Source: Acidobacteriota bacterium
GTDB lineage: Bacteria; Acidobacteriota; Terriglobia; Bryobacterales; Bryobacteraceae
Direction of reading: 5' to 3'
Length of the DNA: 42,102 nucleotides
Assembly (NCBI GenBank): GCA_016215215.1
Contig: JACRKW010000113.1
Location: 1 to 42,102 of the forward strand
In this document: one piece after another, positions 33,974-42,102 of the stretch
How positions within the stretch are numbered: position 1 is the first letter of the stretch
Layout of the letters: each line of letters opens with the position of its first letter
The notes under the pieces: generated by a model
Database searches by the model: none
The model's input: only the letters and a program-made list of their open reading frames with translations
What the model was told of the DNA's origin: nothing
Program-made: the position numbers and the translations under genes

Positions 33974-35443
33974 TTAGCGGGAGATGCTCATCTGCGCCAG
34001 ACGCAGGAAGGGCTCGGGGTACACCCCGATCAGCAGCGTCAGCACGCCGGTGACGCCCAGCGCCAGCCGTATGCCGAGACTGGTGGCCAACGGCGGAGTA
34101 TCCTGCTCCTCCTTGTGGATGAAGATGGCCTTGATCAGGCGGAAGTAGTAGTAGACCGATACGGCCACAAACAGCGCCGCGATAATCGCCAACGTGGTGT
34201 GCCCGGTCTCCAGCAGCGCAAGGAAGATGAAGTACTTGCCGAAGAAGCCGCCGGTTGGGGGGATGCCGGCCAGCGATACCAGGAAGATCAGCATCCAGAT
34301 GGCGTAACCGGGCGCGCGTTGCATCAGGCCGTTCAGGTCGTTGATGTCTTCCCCGGCCAGGCCCTTCCGCGTGAGTACGGTCAACACAAGGAACGCCCCC
34401 AGGTTCATGAAGGTGTAGATGAGCAGGTACACCAGCATGCCTTTGAGTCCGGTGGGATTGCCCGCGATCAGCCCCAGCAGGATGTAACCCGCATGGTTGA
34501 CTCCGCTGTAGGCCAGCAGGCGCTTCGTGTTGGTCTGCGTTACCGCGGCGAAGTTACCGATGATCATCGACAGGATAGAGGCGGCGATCATGAGCGGCGC
34601 CCAGGACTCCCGCGCAGAACCCAGCGGCCCGAAGAACAGCCGCATCAGCAGGGCAAACGACGCTGCCTTGGATCCCACTGCCAGAAACGCGGTGATGGAG
34701 GTCGGCGCCCCCTCGTAGGCGTCCGGCGCCCACATGTGGAACGGCGCGGCGGAGATCTTGAACAGCAGCCCCACCGCCGTGGTGGCGATGGCCAGAAGAA
34801 GAATCGGATCCCAGGCGTTGCGGGCCGACACAGCCTCCGCGATCACCCTCAACTTCGTTGATCCGGCGATGCCGTAAAGCACCGAGAAGCCGTAGGCGAG
34901 GAAGCCCGAAGAGAGCCCGCCCAGCAGCAGATACTTCATCGCCGCCTCGTTGCTGCGCTTGTCCGCGCGCAGGAAGCCCACCAGGATGTAAAACGTAACG
35001 GCCATGGTTTCCAGGCCCACGAAGATCGTCACCAGTTCGGTGCCGCAGGCCAGAAAGAACATGCCGCACTGGGCCAGCATCAGCAGGCCGTAGTACTCGC
35101 CGTGGTGCTCCTCGCGCACCTCCAGATACTTGTATGAGATCAGCCCCACGATCAAAGTTGTTGCAAGGAAGATCCACTGGAAGAAGAGCCCGAACTGATC
35201 CACCGTCAGTGCGCCGTTGAAGGCAGTCAACTCCCCGCCGTAGGCGTTCAGGAACTCCTGCTGCCGCCAGAATCTGATTCCGGCGCAGGCTTCGCCGAGC
35301 ACCAGGCAGATCAGCAGCCAGCGGCGCTGCCGCGGATCCGGGAAGACCAGGAAATCGAACAGCAGTGTCGCGCATCCGAACAGCGCCAGGAGGATGGCGG
35401 GCAGCAACACGAAATGGTCGGTGGAGGTGTAGTAAAGGTTCAT
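33974..35443 (-). CDS. nuoN: NADH-quinone oxidoreductase subunit N
   Basis: This is an antiporter-like proton-pumping membrane subunit of complex I with 489 residues and about 14 helices. Features include the lysine-bearing ATTAVGLLFKISAAPFHMWAPDAYEGAP segment near 235-262, LLAYSGVNHAGYILLG near 310 and a glutamate-bearing helix (FVGLETMAV) near 135. Its ATG overlaps the nuoM stop by 4 bases, so translation is probably coupled. All features are normal for the family. Confidence 0.97.
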   Translation of the reverse strand: MNLYYTSTDHFVLLPAILLALFGCATLLFDFLVFPDPRQRRWLLICLVLGEACAGIRFWRQQEFLNAYGGELTAFNGALTVDQFGLFFQWIFLATTLIVGLISYKYLEVREEHHGEYYGLLMLAQCGMFFLACGTELVTIFVGLETMAVTFYILVGFLRADKRSNEAAMKYLLLGGLSSGFLAYGFSVLYGIAGSTKLRVIAEAVSARNAWDPILLLAIATTAVGLLFKISAAPFHMWAPDAYEGAPTSITAFLAVGSKAASFALLMRLFFGPLGSARESWAPLMIAASILSMIIGNFAAVTQTNTKRLLAYSGVNHAGYILLGLIAGNPTGLKGMLVYLLIYTFMNLGAFLVLTVLTRKGLAGEDINDLNGLMQRAPGYAIWMLIFLVSLAGIPPTGGFFGKYFIFLALLETGHTTLAIIAALFVAVSVYYYFRLIKAIFIHKEEQDTPPLATSLGIRLALGVTGVLTLLIGVYPEPFLRLAQMSISR

Positions 35444-36891
35444 CGGGTGACAGCCTCCGCGTTCACCGGCACGGCGGCCACGGCGCTGGGAGTTTGGTGG
35501 ACGCGGCGCACGATCTGCGCCACCGGCTTTTCAAGAATGTCAAAGTAGGGCTTCGGGTAGACGCCGATCGAAACCGCCCACAGGATCAGCGGCACGAAGA
35601 CCGTCCACTCCCGCCAGTTCAGGTCCGGCAATCCTTTGTTTTTCTCGTTCGTCACTTCGCCCAGCATTGTGCGCTGGTAGAGCCAGAGCAGGTACGCCGC
35701 GCCGAAGATCACGCCTAGCACCGAAAAGGCGGCCCAGGTCTTGTTGGCGTCGAAGGCGCCTTGCAGAATGGTGAACTCGCCGACAAAGCCGTTCAGCAGC
35801 GGCAGACCGGCACTGGAGAGCATGGCGATGGCGAAGACAATGGCGTAGTTGGGCATGACGTGCGCCAACCCGCCATACTCCTTGATCTCTCGCGTATGCC
35901 TCCGCTCGTAGATGACGCCCACCACAAGGAAGAGCATGCCGGTGCTGATGCCGTGGTTGATCTGCTGGATCACCGACCCGGTGATGCCGGCCTGGTTCAG
36001 CGCGAAGATCCCCAGCGTGCAGAAGCCCAGGTGGCTCACCGAGGAGTAGGCCACAAGCTTCTTCCAGTCCTGCTGCATCAGGCTCACCAGCGCCCCGTAC
36101 AGGATGCCGATGATCGACAGCGTGGCAAGCACCGTCACGATGGTCTTGTCCGCGCTGGCGCTGGGCAGCAGCGGTAGCGAGAAGCGGATGAATCCGTAGG
36201 TTCCCATCTTCAGCAGCACCGCCGCCAGGATCACCGAGCCCGCCGTGGGCGCCTCCGTGTGGGCATCCGGGAGCCAGGTGTGGAACGGGAACATCGGCAC
36301 CTTGATCGCGAATCCCAGGAAGAACGACGAGAACACCCACTGCTGCAGGCCCAGCGGCAGGTTCAGCTTCATCAGTTCCGTGATCTCGAACGTGTAGCGC
36401 CCGAACTGCGAGGCGTGCTGGAAGTACAGCGTCAGTATGCCCAGCAGCATCATCGGCACCAGCACCATCTCCCAGAAGATGTAGAACAGCAGGAAGTCCA
36501 GCGAGATGAAGACGCCGATCATGCCCGTCTGCTGCAGCAGGAACATGGCGTAGTATTCTTTCTCGCGCTCCTTCACCGAATCCCACGACGAGAAGATCGC
36601 CAGGAAGCCCATGATGGTAGTCAGCATCACCATCAGCGCGCTGATGCCGTCCACGCCCACCAGGTACTGCACTCCGAGCGACGGGATCCAGTCCATCCGC
36701 TCCATGAACTGGTAGCCCTCGGCGTTGCGATTGAACTGCACGATCATCGGAATCGACACGAGCAGGCCGGCTGCCGCCGAAATGTTGGCCCACAGCCGCA
36801 CCAGCGTCTTTTGCCTGCTTGGGATGAACATCAGCACCAGCAGGCCGGCCAGCGGGGTGAAGAGGATGACTGAGAGCAGATTGTTGTTCAT
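35440..36891 (-). CDS. nuoM: NADH-quinone oxidoreductase subunit M
   Basis: This is an antiporter-like proton-pumping subunit with 483 residues and about 14 helices. MVLVPMMLLGILTL near 140 carries the conserved glutamate helix (IFWEMVLVPMM). GFAIKVPMFPFHTWLPDAHTEAPTAGS near 208-234 carries the key lysine. LVAYSSVSHLGFCTLG is near 283. GGGAG lies about eight bases upstream of the ATG. It is 15 bp downstream of nuoL and overlaps nuoN. The 561-residue ORF in another frame here is a shadow. Confidence 0.97.
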   Translation of the reverse strand: MNNNLLSVILFTPLAGLLVLMFIPSRQKTLVRLWANISAAAGLLVSIPMIVQFNRNAEGYQFMERMDWIPSLGVQYLVGVDGISALMVMLTTIMGFLAIFSSWDSVKEREKEYYAMFLLQQTGMIGVFISLDFLLFYIFWEMVLVPMMLLGILTLYFQHASQFGRYTFEITELMKLNLPLGLQQWVFSSFFLGFAIKVPMFPFHTWLPDAHTEAPTAGSVILAAVLLKMGTYGFIRFSLPLLPSASADKTIVTVLATLSIIGILYGALVSLMQQDWKKLVAYSSVSHLGFCTLGIFALNQAGITGSVIQQINHGISTGMLFLVVGVIYERRHTREIKEYGGLAHVMPNYAIVFAIAMLSSAGLPLLNGFVGEFTILQGAFDANKTWAAFSVLGVIFGAAYLLWLYQRTMLGEVTNEKNKGLPDLNWREWTVFVPLILWAVSIGVYPKPYFDILEKPVAQIVRRVHQTPSAVAAVPVNAEAVTR

Positions 36892-36906
36892 TTGCGCGTT
36901 CTCCCG

Positions 36907-38949
36907 CTAGCGGACCCACCAGTAGTAGCCGAAGATGGCGAACACGCCGGCAAGAAAGACCAGTGCGTAGGACTGGACAAAGCCGGTCTGCAGGAACCTG
37001 ACCGGATAGGAGAGCGCTCTGACCGTGAACGCGCTCAGGTTCACCAGCCCGTCGACGATCCAGGTGTCGTACCAGATCGAGATGGTGGAGACCAGCCGCG
37101 TCAGCCACGCTGTGCCGTTCACGCCGCCGTCCACCACCTTCTGATCGAACCGCGCCATCATCGAGCCGCCGCCCAGCGAAAAACCGTTGACGAACAGGAA
37201 GTCGTACAACTCGTCCACGTACCACTTGTTGTAGAGCACCGGGTGCATGGCGCCGCCGGTGGGGCGCTCAGATTCCTTCATGCGCAGGTAGATGTGCCGC
37301 GCCAGGAAGATGCCGGACAGCGCCGCGCCGATCGACAGGCCCATCAGCACCCACTCCATCGTCGTGTCATGCTGCGCCGCGCCGTGCCCGGCGGCCGCGT
37401 GCGCAACCTCCTTGCCTGTTTCAAACACCGGCGCCAGCCAGTGCTCGATGGCCTGCATGAATCCGTTCTCGCCGAATACCTTCGGCATGCCGATCCATCC
37501 GGCGCACACGCTGCCTGCCGCCAGCACCATGAGCGGCACGGTCATCGACTTGGGCGACTCATGAATGTGGTGCTTTGTGTGCTCGTCCATTCGGCCCTCG
37601 CCGTAGAAGGTCATGAACATCAGCCGCCACATGTAAAAGGCTGTCATCGCCGCGGTGCAGAAACCCACGGCCCAAAGCATCTTGCCGCCCAGCGGCGACG
37701 ACCACGATTGCCACAGGATCTCGTCCTTTGAGAAGAAGCCGGCCAGCCCCGGGATCCCCGCGATCGCCAGCGAGGCGATGAACATGGTCGCAAATGTGAT
37801 CGGAATCTTGTCCTTCAATCCGCCCATCTTCCGCATGTCCTGCTCCCCGCTCATCGCGTGGATCACCGACCCCGCGCCGAGGAAGAGCAGCGCCTTGAAG
37901 AAGGCGTGCGTGTACAGGTGGAAGACTCCCACCCAGTAGGCGCCGACGCCCACAGCCAGGAACATGTAGCCGAGCTGCGACACCGTGGAATACGCCAGCA
38001 CGCGCTTGATGTCGTTCTGGACCAGTCCGATGGAGGCCGCAAAGATGGCCGTAGCCGCGCCCACAGCCGCCACGATGTGCGACGTCTCCGGCGTCAACGC
38101 GAACAGCGCGTTCGACCTCGCGCACATGTAGACGCCGGCGGTCACCATCGTAGCCGCGTGGATCAGCGCGCTCACCGGCGTCGGGCCTTCCATCGCGTCT
38201 GGCAACCAGACGTACAACGGAATCTGCGCCGACTTTCCCGTCGCCCCGATGAACAGAAGTAGAGCAGTCAGGCTCAGGATGCCGAACACCCCGGCCTCCG
38301 GAGAGAACCTCGCCGACCGCAGGGCCTCATTCACTTCCGTGAAGCGTAGCGAGCCGGTCACCTGGAAGAGGAAAAACATCCCCAGGATGAACCCCGCGTC
38401 GCCGATGCGGTTGACGATGAATGCCTTCTTGCCCGCGTCGCCGGCGCTCTTCTTGTGGAAGTAGAAGCCAATCAGCAGGTAGGAGCACAGGCCCACGCCC
38501 TCCCAGCCCACAAACAGCAGCGCGTAATTGTTGGCCAGTACCAGCGTCAGCATGAAGAACACGAACAGATTCAGGTAGCCGAAGAATCGGTAGTAGCCGC
38601 CGTGATTCGGTCCGTGCTCGTGCGCCATATAGCCGGTGGCATAGACGTGGATCAGGAAACCGATGCCTGTCACCACCAGAATCATCACGCTCGACAGCGG
38701 GTCCAGCAGGTAACCCATGTCGACCCGCAACTGAGGCAGCCAGGGGAAAAGCACCACTTGGTGCAGTCTCTCGTGGAGCCCGGCAAGCTGGAACACCGCG
38801 CCCACTGACAGCAGAAATGAAATGAACACCGAGCCTGGGCTGATCACGCTGATCGCCGCCTTCGATAGACTCCTGCCGAAGAACAGCATCACCGCGGCGC
38901 CGCCCAGCGGGATGATCGGGATCAGCCAGATGAGGTCTAGAAAATTCAT
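36907..38949 (-). CDS. nuoL: NADH-quinone oxidoreductase subunit L
   Basis: This is the distal antiporter-like proton-pumping subunit with the long lateral helix. I choose ATG 38949 (680 residues, MNFLDLIWLIPII) over the GTG at 38970, which lies inside nuoK. AGGAG lies about 11 bases upstream. Motifs include VGWEGVGLCSYLLIGFYFHK near 135, GKSAQIPLYVWLPDAMEGPTPVSALIHAATMV near 230-262 and LAYSTVSQLGYMFLA near 315. The C-terminal lateral helix and anchor follow. The length is in the usual range. Confidence 0.97.
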   Translation of the reverse strand: MNFLDLIWLIPIIPLGGAAVMLFFGRSLSKAAISVISPGSVFISFLLSVGAVFQLAGLHERLHQVVLFPWLPQLRVDMGYLLDPLSSVMILVVTGIGFLIHVYATGYMAHEHGPNHGGYYRFFGYLNLFVFFMLTLVLANNYALLFVGWEGVGLCSYLLIGFYFHKKSAGDAGKKAFIVNRIGDAGFILGMFFLFQVTGSLRFTEVNEALRSARFSPEAGVFGILSLTALLLFIGATGKSAQIPLYVWLPDAMEGPTPVSALIHAATMVTAGVYMCARSNALFALTPETSHIVAAVGAATAIFAASIGLVQNDIKRVLAYSTVSQLGYMFLAVGVGAYWVGVFHLYTHAFFKALLFLGAGSVIHAMSGEQDMRKMGGLKDKIPITFATMFIASLAIAGIPGLAGFFSKDEILWQSWSSPLGGKMLWAVGFCTAAMTAFYMWRLMFMTFYGEGRMDEHTKHHIHESPKSMTVPLMVLAAGSVCAGWIGMPKVFGENGFMQAIEHWLAPVFETGKEVAHAAAGHGAAQHDTTMEWVLMGLSIGAALSGIFLARHIYLRMKESERPTGGAMHPVLYNKWYVDELYDFLFVNGFSLGGGSMMARFDQKVVDGGVNGTAWLTRLVSTISIWYDTWIVDGLVNLSAFTVRALSYPVRFLQTGFVQSYALVFLAGVFAIFGYYWWVR

Positions 38950-38963
38950 CACGCCGCCGTCTC

Positions 38964-39275
38964 CTACCACTTCAGCAGGTCGATTTCATCGACCAGCACC
39001 GTTTCCTTGTTCCTGAACAACGCAATCAGAATGCCGAGGCCCACCGCCGCCTCCGCTACCGCCACCGTGATAATGAAGATGGCGAAAATCTGTCCGGACG
39101 CATTCCCATGCTGCTTCCCGAACGCCACCAGGTTCAGGTTCACCGCGTTCAAAATCAGTTCCAGCGACATCAGGATCACCACGGCGTTGCGCCGCATGAG
39201 GATGCCCACCGTCCCTATCAGCAGCAAAGCCGCGCTCAGCACCAGGTAGTGTTCGGGTGTGATCGGGTGCAGCAT
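38964..39275 (-). CDS. nuoK: NADH-quinone oxidoreductase subunit K
   Basis: This is a small membrane subunit with three helices and 103 residues, the usual size. The two membrane glutamates needed for proton transfer are present in MSLELILNAVNL (E39) and VAVAEAAVGLGI (E75). It lies 2 bp after nuoJ and 14 bp before nuoL in the same operon. Nothing unusual. Confidence 0.97.
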   Translation of the reverse strand: MLHPITPEHYLVLSAALLLIGTVGILMRRNAVVILMSLELILNAVNLNLVAFGKQHGNASGQIFAIFIITVAVAEAAVGLGILIALFRNKETVLVDEIDLLKW

Positions 39276-39277
39276 CG

Positions 39278-39784
<507 letters not shown>

Positions 39785-39850
39785 GACCACGCTCCGGGTG
39801 CGCACACCCGCATCACTCGAGGCCGCTCGCCGCCACCGGCGGGAGCGGAA

Positions 39851-40306
39851 TCAGAACACGTATTTCTTGGGCTGGATGCCTTCTTCCAGGATCTGCCTGT
39901 CAAAGATCGCCCCTTCCCGCGAGTAGCTCGCCAATTCAAAATCCTGCGTCAGTTCCAGGGCGTCCACCGGACAGGCGTCCTCGCACAGCCCGCAGAACAT
40001 GCAGCGCGACGTGTCGTAAGTGAACGTCACCAGATCCTTGCGCTTGGTCTCCGGATTCCGCTCCCAACCCACCACGATCAGCGCCTCCGGACAGGCCAGC
40101 GCGCACAAGTCGCAGCAGATGCACAGCGTCTGCCCGTTCTCCGGGTTGATGTTCAGCCGAGGCGCGCCACGATACCGCTCGGCGACTTTCGGCCGCTCGA
40201 ACGGATACTGCTCAGTCACGATGTTCTTCGGATGCTGCGTCCGGAAGGTGACCCACATCCCCTGCAGCAGGTCAACAAGGAATACCTTTCTCAGGATTGT
40301 GCGCAT
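39851..40306 (-). CDS. nuoI: NADH-quinone oxidoreductase subunit I
   Basis: This is the ferredoxin-like subunit carrying clusters N6a and N6b, which bridges NuoG/NuoD and NuoB. It has 151 residues. The two ligand sets are C62-x2-C65-x2-C68-x3-C72P and C102-x2-C105-x2-C108-x3-C112P, both complete. The N-terminal amphipathic helix (LVDLLQGMWVTFRTQ) and YPFERPKVAERYRGAPRL are typical. It follows nuoD2 by 18 bp, directly, with no nuoE, F, G or H between them. Confidence 0.97.
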   Translation of the reverse strand: MRTILRKVFLVDLLQGMWVTFRTQHPKNIVTEQYPFERPKVAERYRGAPRLNINPENGQTLCICCDLCALACPEALIVVGWERNPETKRKDLVTFTYDTSRCMFCGLCEDACPVDALELTQDFELASYSREGAIFDRQILEEGIQPKKYVF

Positions 40307-40324
40307 GTCGCTCGGCCCGCCCTC

Positions 40325-41434
40325 TTAGCGGTCCACCTCCCCCAGCACGATATCGATGGTTCCGATGATTGCCACAAGGTCCGCCACAAGCGAACCGCGC
40401 GACATCCGGTCCAGAGCCTGCAAGTTCACAAACGACGGCGGCCGCACCCGGCAGCGGTACGGCTGGGTTGTGCCGTCACTCACGATGTAGTAGCCCAACT
40501 CGCCTTTTGGAGCCTCGATCGAAACGTAGGCTTCGCCTACCGGCGGCTTAATCACCTTCGGCACCTTGGCCGTGATCGGCCCGGTTGGCAACCCCTCCAC
40601 CGCCTGCCGGATGATGCGCACGCTCTGCCGCATCTCCTGCATCCGCACGATGTACCGGTCGTAGGTGTCGCCGTTCTCGCGCGTCGGAATCTCGAAGTCG
40701 TACTTCTCGTAGCCGCTGTATGGCAACGCCTTGCGGATGTCCCACTTGCATCCCGCCGCCCGCAGCATCGGCCCCGTTACCCCGAACGCCTTGCAGTCGG
40801 CTTCGTTCAGGATTCCGACGTTGATCAGCCGTTCTCGCCAGATGCGGTTCCCGGTGAGCAACTCCTCGTACTCGTCCACCTTCGGGAGGAAGAGGTCGCA
40901 GAAGTCCAGGCACTCCTTCTCGAACCCCTCGTAGGTCTCGTACTGCAGTCCGCCGATACGGAATGCGTGCGTTGTCAGCCGCGCCCCGCAGTACTTCTCG
41001 AAAATGTCCAGTGTGTACTCGCGTTCGCGCATGCAGTAGAACAGCGGCGTGATGGCGCCGATGTCCAGAGCGTGGGTCCCCAGCCACAGCAGGTGGCTGC
41101 CGATGCGGTTCAGCTCCGTCAGGATCACTCGCACCGCCTGCGCCCGCGCCGGCGCTTCCACGTTCAGCAGTTTTTCCACCGCCAGGCAGTAACCCAGTCC
41201 ATTCGAGACGGCCGCGATGTAGTCGATCCGGTCCACGTACGGCGCGAACATCGTGTACGTGCGGTTCTCGGCGATCTTTTCCACACCGCGGTGCAGGTAA
41301 CCGATCACGCATTCGGTCCCCAGCACCTTCTCGCCGTCCAGCTTCACAATCACCCGCAGCACGCCGTGCGTAGAGGGGTGTTGCGGCCCCATGTTCAGTA
41401 CTAGTTCCGTCGAGTCGAGAAAAGTCTCCGCCAT
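40325..41434 (-). CDS. nuoD: NADH-quinone oxidoreductase subunit D, copy 2
   Basis: This is the second quinone-pocket subunit in the window. It has 369 residues from ATG 41434; the longer track ORF to 41872 overlaps nuoC out of frame. [10 protein letters not shown] is near residues 20-29, with [33 protein letters not shown] and a C-terminal [12 protein letters not shown]. It lacks the REKMKTQMEALIYHFK segment of copy 1, going from [12 protein letters not shown] straight to [13 protein letters not shown]. This is the form I associate with NuoEFG-less (11-subunit) complexes (inference). It starts 2 bp after the nuoC2 stop. Confidence 0.95.
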   Translation of the reverse strand: MAETFLDSTELVLNMGPQHPSTHGVLRVIVKLDGEKVLGTECVIGYLHRGVEKIAENRTYTMFAPYVDRIDYIAAVSNGLGYCLAVEKLLNVEAPARAQAVRVILTELNRIGSHLLWLGTHALDIGAITPLFYCMREREYTLDIFEKYCGARLTTHAFRIGGLQYETYEGFEKECLDFCDLFLPKVDEYEELLTGNRIWRERLINVGILNEADCKAFGVTGPMLRAAGCKWDIRKALPYSGYEKYDFEIPTRENGDTYDRYIVRMQEMRQSVRIIRQAVEGLPTGPITAKVPKVIKPPVGEAYVSIEAPKGELGYYIVSDGTTQPYRCRVRPPSFVNLQALDRMSRGSLVADLVAIIGTIDIVLGEVDR

Positions 41435-41436
41435 CG

Positions 41437-42102
41437 CTATTGTCCGCTTTCGATCCCCAGGTTCTCCTGAACCCAGCGCTGGTCCATCTTGAGGATGCTG
41501 TTCACTTTCCGCAGCGGGAAACCCTCCCACTCGTCCGGCAGCAGGATCCGCCGCATGTTCGGGTGCTCGTCGAACTCGATGCCGAACATGTCGTACACTT
41601 CGCGCTCCAGCCAGTCCGCCGTCGGGTGGACCATCGTCGCCGACAGCGGCTTGTAGCCTTCGGCGATCTTGATCTTGATCCGAATCCTCTCGTTGCGGCT
41701 GAAGCTGTACACGATGTAGATCACATCGAACGGCTCTGCCCGCTCCGGCCAGTGCACGGCCGTGATGTCCACCAGGTAGTCGAAGTCGTGGGCGTCCTGC
41801 AAATGCTGGATCAGCGGCACGATTGACTCCGGCTTCGCCACCAGGAACGGCTGCCCCAGGTAGGTCAGGCACTCCGGCGCATCGCCGCCGAACTCAGCCG
41901 ACAGCGCCTCAGCCAGGTCGCTCTCCCAGGCCGTCGACGCCATCACCGCCGGAGCCTTCGGAGCCGCCGGCGCGGGCGGCTTGGCGGCTGCTGCTGCGGG
42001 AGGCTTCGCCGCCGCAACGGGCGCCGCAACGGGCGGCGTCACGGGCGCCTGCGCCGCCTCGGGTGAGGGCGCAGACTCAGGGCTGGGAGTGCCTTCTGGC
42101 TT
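41437..42102 (-). CDS. nuoC: NADH-quinone oxidoreductase subunit C, copy 2, with Ala/Pro-rich N-terminal extension, 5' end open
   Basis: This is the second NuoC paralogue. The domain proper begins near [14 protein letters not shown] (41943). It contains [20 protein letters not shown] and [13 protein letters not shown] and ends 2 bp before nuoD2. Before it lies an Ala/Pro/Lys-rich stretch ([14 protein letters not shown]). The frame stays open to the right edge of the window ([20 protein letters not shown]...), so the true start is not visible. The track's GTG at 42042 is only one option. The extension may be a long disordered tail of NuoC or a linker to an upstream domain such as NuoB. Confidence 0.9.
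   Translation of the reverse strand, partial: KPEGTPSPESAPSPEAAQAPVTPPVAAPVAAAKPPAAAAAKPPAPAAPKAPAVMASTAWESDLAEALSAEFGGDAPECLTYLGQPFLVAKPESIVPLIQHLQDAHDFDYLVDITAVHWPERAEPFDVIYIVYSFSRNERIRIKIKIAEGYKPLSATMVHPTADWLEREVYDMFGIEFDEHPNMRRILLPDEWEGFPLRKVNSILKMDQRWVQENLGIESGQ

Noticed and set aside
35540-37225. 561-codon minus-strand ORF
   Set aside because: It is another frame on the same strand as nuoM and the end of nuoL, both of which are unmistakable.

Overview
The window is a gene-dense, GC-rich bacterial chromosome segment with 36 protein genes (one of them broken, two cut by the window edges). I see no RNA genes, insertion sequences, prophage or CRISPR array. Every gap between genes is shorter than about 120 bp. 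The gene mix suggests a Gram-negative soil bacterium: two complex I clusters, TolC-type efflux with several MacA-like adaptors, a secreted putative-Ig repeat protein, a Tat-exported Gfo/Idh/MocA protein and secreted propeller proteins. It fits Acidobacteriota, perhaps the Solibacter/Bryobacter/Paludibaculum branch. That placement is inference from gene style; no marker gene was compared.

Layout. 1-5545 (minus): first complex I cluster, nuoA-C-D-E-F-G, with nuoG running off the left edge and no nuoB between nuoA and nuoC. A promoter for nuoA overlaps a divergent -10 for an orphan thiS (5605-5832). Next on the plus strand come a MerR-type regulator, an S41 C-terminal processing peptidase and a long, eukaryote-like GMP synthase whose start overlaps the peptidase stop. 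9980-20185 (minus): three tandem periplasmic adaptors, a MacB/FtsX-type permease that is frameshifted in its first membrane helix, a TolC-like outer membrane protein, and then mutL behind a terminator-like hairpin. 20300-23006 (plus): recG and rsmD. 23017-26667 (minus): a membrane-anchored Ig-like protein and a 1008-residue He_PIG repeat protein. 26769-27863 (plus): a Gfo/Idh/MocA oxidoreductase. 27887-30411 (minus): murB, a secreted beta-propeller protein and a truncated formylglycine-generating-enzyme-like membrane protein. 30439-32783: a DUF2461 gene, a NapH/CcoG-like membrane polyferredoxin and a DinB/YfiT-like gene, with a CRP-like palindrome between the last two. 32780-42102 (minus): second complex I cluster in the order C-D-I-J-K-L-M-N-H, with nuoC open at the right edge.

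How the genes work together. The two complex I clusters carry different NuoC and NuoD paralogues. Cluster 1 carries the NADH-oxidising module (E, F, G). Cluster 2 carries the membrane arm and, inside the window, no E, F or G; it resembles the 11-subunit lineage. The efflux cluster looks like a periplasm-spanning tripartite exporter, but it has three adaptors, a broken permease and no ATPase. Two of the three adaptors have large glycine-rich inserts at different structural positions, while the middle one has none. This cluster is the best candidate here for something undescribed.
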